Below, piece after piece: positions 8,425 through 9,459 of a stretch of DNA of 9,459 nucleotides (position 1 is its first letter; each line of letters starts with the position of its first letter). The stretch comes from an uncultured Rubrobacteraceae bacterium (GTDB lineage Bacteria > Actinomycetota > Rubrobacteria > Rubrobacterales > Rubrobacteraceae). Where the stretch lies: the NCBI GenBank assembly GCA_902806015.1, contig CADCUZ010000091.1:1-9459 (forward strand). The letters run 5' to 3'. The position numbers were made by a program, and so were the translations under genes. The notes below the pieces were generated by a model. The model worked only from the letters and a program-made list of their open reading frames with translations, ran no database searches and was not told where the DNA came from.

Positions 8425-8550
8425 GAATTGCAACTCCTACAGCTTCTCGGGGGGATTTGGTAACGATACTGGTGACTCTCGGCGCCTTGGTGCCCCGTGG
8501 TGATGGCACTGAGCCACGGCCTCCTCACCAGGAACCGGCCCATGGCCCTC
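8425..8550 (-). pseudogene. Deletion scar: 5' end of a second dppB joined to the 3' end of a second dppF
   Basis: Read on the minus strand, ATG at 8543-8541 begins [15 protein letters not shown], matching GRFLLRRLWLSAIT of the intact DppB. At DNA level, 8496-8548 matches 5301-5353 at 46 of 53 bases. A few codons later the sequence reads [12 protein letters not shown], matching the tail VEGHQYRCHIPP of the ATPase fusion. Bases 8428-8451 match 1496-1519 at 17 of 24, and both share CGATACTG nearby. Correcting one missing base after IPP gives KL-stop-ELQ against GELRELQ, so the dppF end also carries a frameshift and a stop. All the rest of dppB, dppC and dppDF is gone. A purine-rich GGGGAGGG lies upstream of the ATG, like a ribosome site. 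The order dppB then dppF, followed by the M20 gene, suggests a second transporter operon once stood here. The exact junction is near 8490 but cannot be fixed to the base. Confidence 0.75.
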
Positions 8551-8653
8551 TGGTCCCTCCCCAAAACCAATCACTGCGACACCAAACAGGCGTCGTAGTT
8601 TATCCCTTTCATTGTAAAAAGTATGTCATGTGTAGAAAGACCGTGCCACAAGA

Positions 8654-8670
8654 GGTGCTACATAAGCACC
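8654..8670. repeat. Perfect inverted repeat GGTGCT-N5-AGCACC
   Basis: Two six-base arms separated by ACATA form a perfect dyad upstream of the operon. It could be an operator for a dimeric regulator such as a GntR-type protein, or a small hairpin. There is no T-run, so it is not a convincing terminator. The dyad is seen directly; a regulatory role is inference. Confidence 0.45.
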
Positions 8671-8695
8671 CATCCTCGCCGTGCCGTCTATGTGG

Positions 8696-8732
8696 CCCAT
8701 AACGGTGTGCAATGATATTGACCCATAACCGT
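8696..8732. repeat. Near-identical 11-base direct repeat (CCCATAACGGT / CCCATAACCGT)
   Basis: Copies lie at 8696-8706 and 8722-8732, differ at one base, and start 26 bases apart. Their inner ACGGT and ACCGT also form a short inverted pair. They lie between the operon leader and the transposase relic, so they could be binding sites or remains of an insertion-element end. Confidence 0.35.
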
Positions 8733-8860
8733 ATCGGGGGTTAAAGAACATTACACCGAATATCGTCTCGTCGTCCCCCGTCTACCCACGACGCCGGCCG
8801 TCGGACGAGCGGGTCAACTGGACTGACTACGGCTTTAGTAGCGCTGCCACCCAGGAAGGC

Positions 8861-9107
8861 GACGAGATCGAAGCGGTCGCGCGGCGGCGGCGGGCCGTTT
8901 GGAGTTCCTGTACGGGCCGACCTACATCGCGTGGCTGAACCCCATCGAGATGCTCTGGCGGCACTTTCGGCGCGAGGTGACCATTGCGAGCTGCCGCCGA
9001 ACATAAGGGCTCTGGTTGCGGTGGCCTACGATTTCCGCGAGCGTTATAACCGACGACCTCACGATGTTCTCTCCATCATCGACTCTCATGATCCAGGCAT
9101 TGCGTGA
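8861..9107 (+). mobile_element. IS630-family transposase relic (C-terminal end only)
   Basis: The family's C-terminal DDE region is plain: RLEFLYGPTYIAWLNPIE then MLWRHFRREVT in one frame (8896-8982), with NPIE supplying the third catalytic acid (Glu codon 8947-8949). After REVT the homologous reading jumps frame to CELPPNIRALVAVAYDF and on to RERYNRRPHDVLSII, ending at TGA 9105-9107. One C is missing near 8980-8982 (ACC-ATTGC, expected ACCCATTGC). A similar one-base loss in the GGC repeats near 8881-8895 would link GDEIEAVARRR (from 8861) to the same protein. No N-terminal helix-turn-helix region or first catalytic Asp is seen, and I could not identify terminal inverted repeats or flanking TA duplications. 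The element is truncated and cannot move by itself. Confidence 0.82.
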
Positions 9108-9213
9108 CAGTACGCGGCCGTGCACCTTACCCACACCCTAAGCGAGTGCACTGCCCGGTCGGCGTCCTTCCTAAGCTCGCAATTCTTACGCGATCCCTCG
9201 GATGCTCCTGTCA

Positions 9214-9459
9214 TCAAAGGCGAACGTAGGCGTGGTCATGATCGAGCCAGAAGGGGAGGTAAGCCGGTGATGAGGAAAGCGGCAGCAACCCGTCGGCCAC
9301 TCTGATACCGATCTCGTCGCGCATGAAACGCTGCCGCGACACAATGCGTTCCCATACATCCGGATACTTATTGGCTAACTCGCTCCGCAGGTCTGCATCA
9401 GCTATCACTACGGGATCCTCGCAATTCAATGCGCGCCCAGGTCCCGCGGGGGTAGGGAT
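9214..9459 (-). CDS. Unidentified protein, C-terminal 81 residues (runs off the right edge)
   Basis: The frame is open from the window edge to TGA at 9216-9214, so the true start lies outside; an internal TTG at 9429 has no clear ribosome site. The composition looks like real protein: acidic and basic helical stretches such as DLRSELANKYPDVWERI and SRQRFMRDEIGI, then a Pro-rich tail PLSSSPAYLPFWLD. The tail faintly recalls the ends of some M24-type (Xaa-Pro) peptidases, but that is a memory-based impression without a catalytic motif in view. It may also be truncated by rearrangement, as the transposase relic ends about 105 bases away. No function is assigned. Confidence 0.5.
   Translation of the reverse strand: MPTPAGPGRALNCEDPVVIADADLRSELANKYPDVWERIVSRQRFMRDEIGIRVADGLLPLSSSPAYLPFWLDHDHAYVRL

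Larger units (their letters stand above)
8571..8760 (-). promoter_or_regulatory. Probable leader/promoter region of the M20-transporter operon
   Basis: This stretch, between the scar and the transposase relic, holds no credible gene and is less GC-rich than its surroundings. It is the obvious place for the operon promoter. The best minus-strand -10 candidate is TACAAT (complement of 8611-8616, five of six to consensus), but no good -35 box lies at the proper distance. A second possibility pairs ATGACA (complement of 8624-8629) with GATAAA at a long 19-base spacing. An inverted repeat at 8654-8670 and a direct repeat at 8696-8732 lie upstream of these candidates. Confidence 0.3.

Noticed and set aside
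8719..8746. Plus-strand promoter-like pair TTGACC, 17 bases, TTAAAG before the transposase relic
   Set aside because: Spacing is ideal but the -10 matches only three of six bases, and the downstream gene is broken; this is close to chance.
8741..9004. Minus-strand open frame of 87 codons over the transposase relic
   Set aside because: It is antisense to the recognisable IS630 C-terminal sequence and has no supporting features.
1..9459. CRISPR arrays, tRNA or rRNA genes, toxin-antitoxin or phage-defence modules
   Set aside because: I looked for regular repeats, tRNA-like cloverleaf arms and small paired genes and saw none.

Overview
The window is high-GC bacterial DNA with frequent GTG/TTG starts and tightly coupled genes. 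It suggests a high-GC actinomycete-like soil or thermotolerant bacterium. A Rubrobacter-type lineage fits the protein style, but that is an inference from memory, not shown by a marker gene.

Layout. (1) Positions 1-1145, plus strand: the 3' part of a class-III PLP-dependent aminotransferase that runs in from the left edge. It is a pseudogene with an in-frame TAG, a one-base deletion frameshift and a substitution in a conserved active-site motif. (2) Positions 1146-1420: a short stretch between convergent genes with nothing recognisable. (3) Positions 8405 down to 1421, minus strand: an apparently intact five-gene operon. In transcription order it holds an M20-family metallopeptidase/deacylase, a Tat-exported peptide-binding lipoprotein, the permeases DppB and DppC, and one protein fusing both ATPases (DppD-DppF type). 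The M20 gene and the lipoprotein gene are 28 bases apart, and the last four genes overlap at stop/start junctions. (4) Positions 8425-8550, just upstream of the M20 gene: a deletion scar joining the first codons of a second dppB-like gene to the last codons of a second dppF-like gene, in the same orientation. It is the footprint of a lost second transporter operon. (5) Positions 8571-8760: a less GC-rich leader with a 6-bp-stem inverted repeat and a weak promoter candidate. (6) Positions 8861-9107, plus strand: the frameshifted C-terminal end of an IS630-family transposase. (7) Positions 9214-9459, minus strand: the C-terminal end of an unidentified protein entering from the right edge.

How the genes work together. 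The operon reads as an import-and-cleave module. The lipoprotein captures an oligopeptide or an N-acylated amino-acid compound outside the membrane, DppBC with the fused ATPase imports it, and the cytoplasmic M20 enzyme hydrolyses an amide bond. The convergent aminotransferase may once have processed a released amine or amino acid, but it is now broken. The substrate cannot be read from sequence.

I see no evidence of a wholly new system. The most interesting structure is the dppB/dppF scar. Its reading frame stays open into the M20 gene, so a chimeric N-terminal leader on the peptidase is possible.
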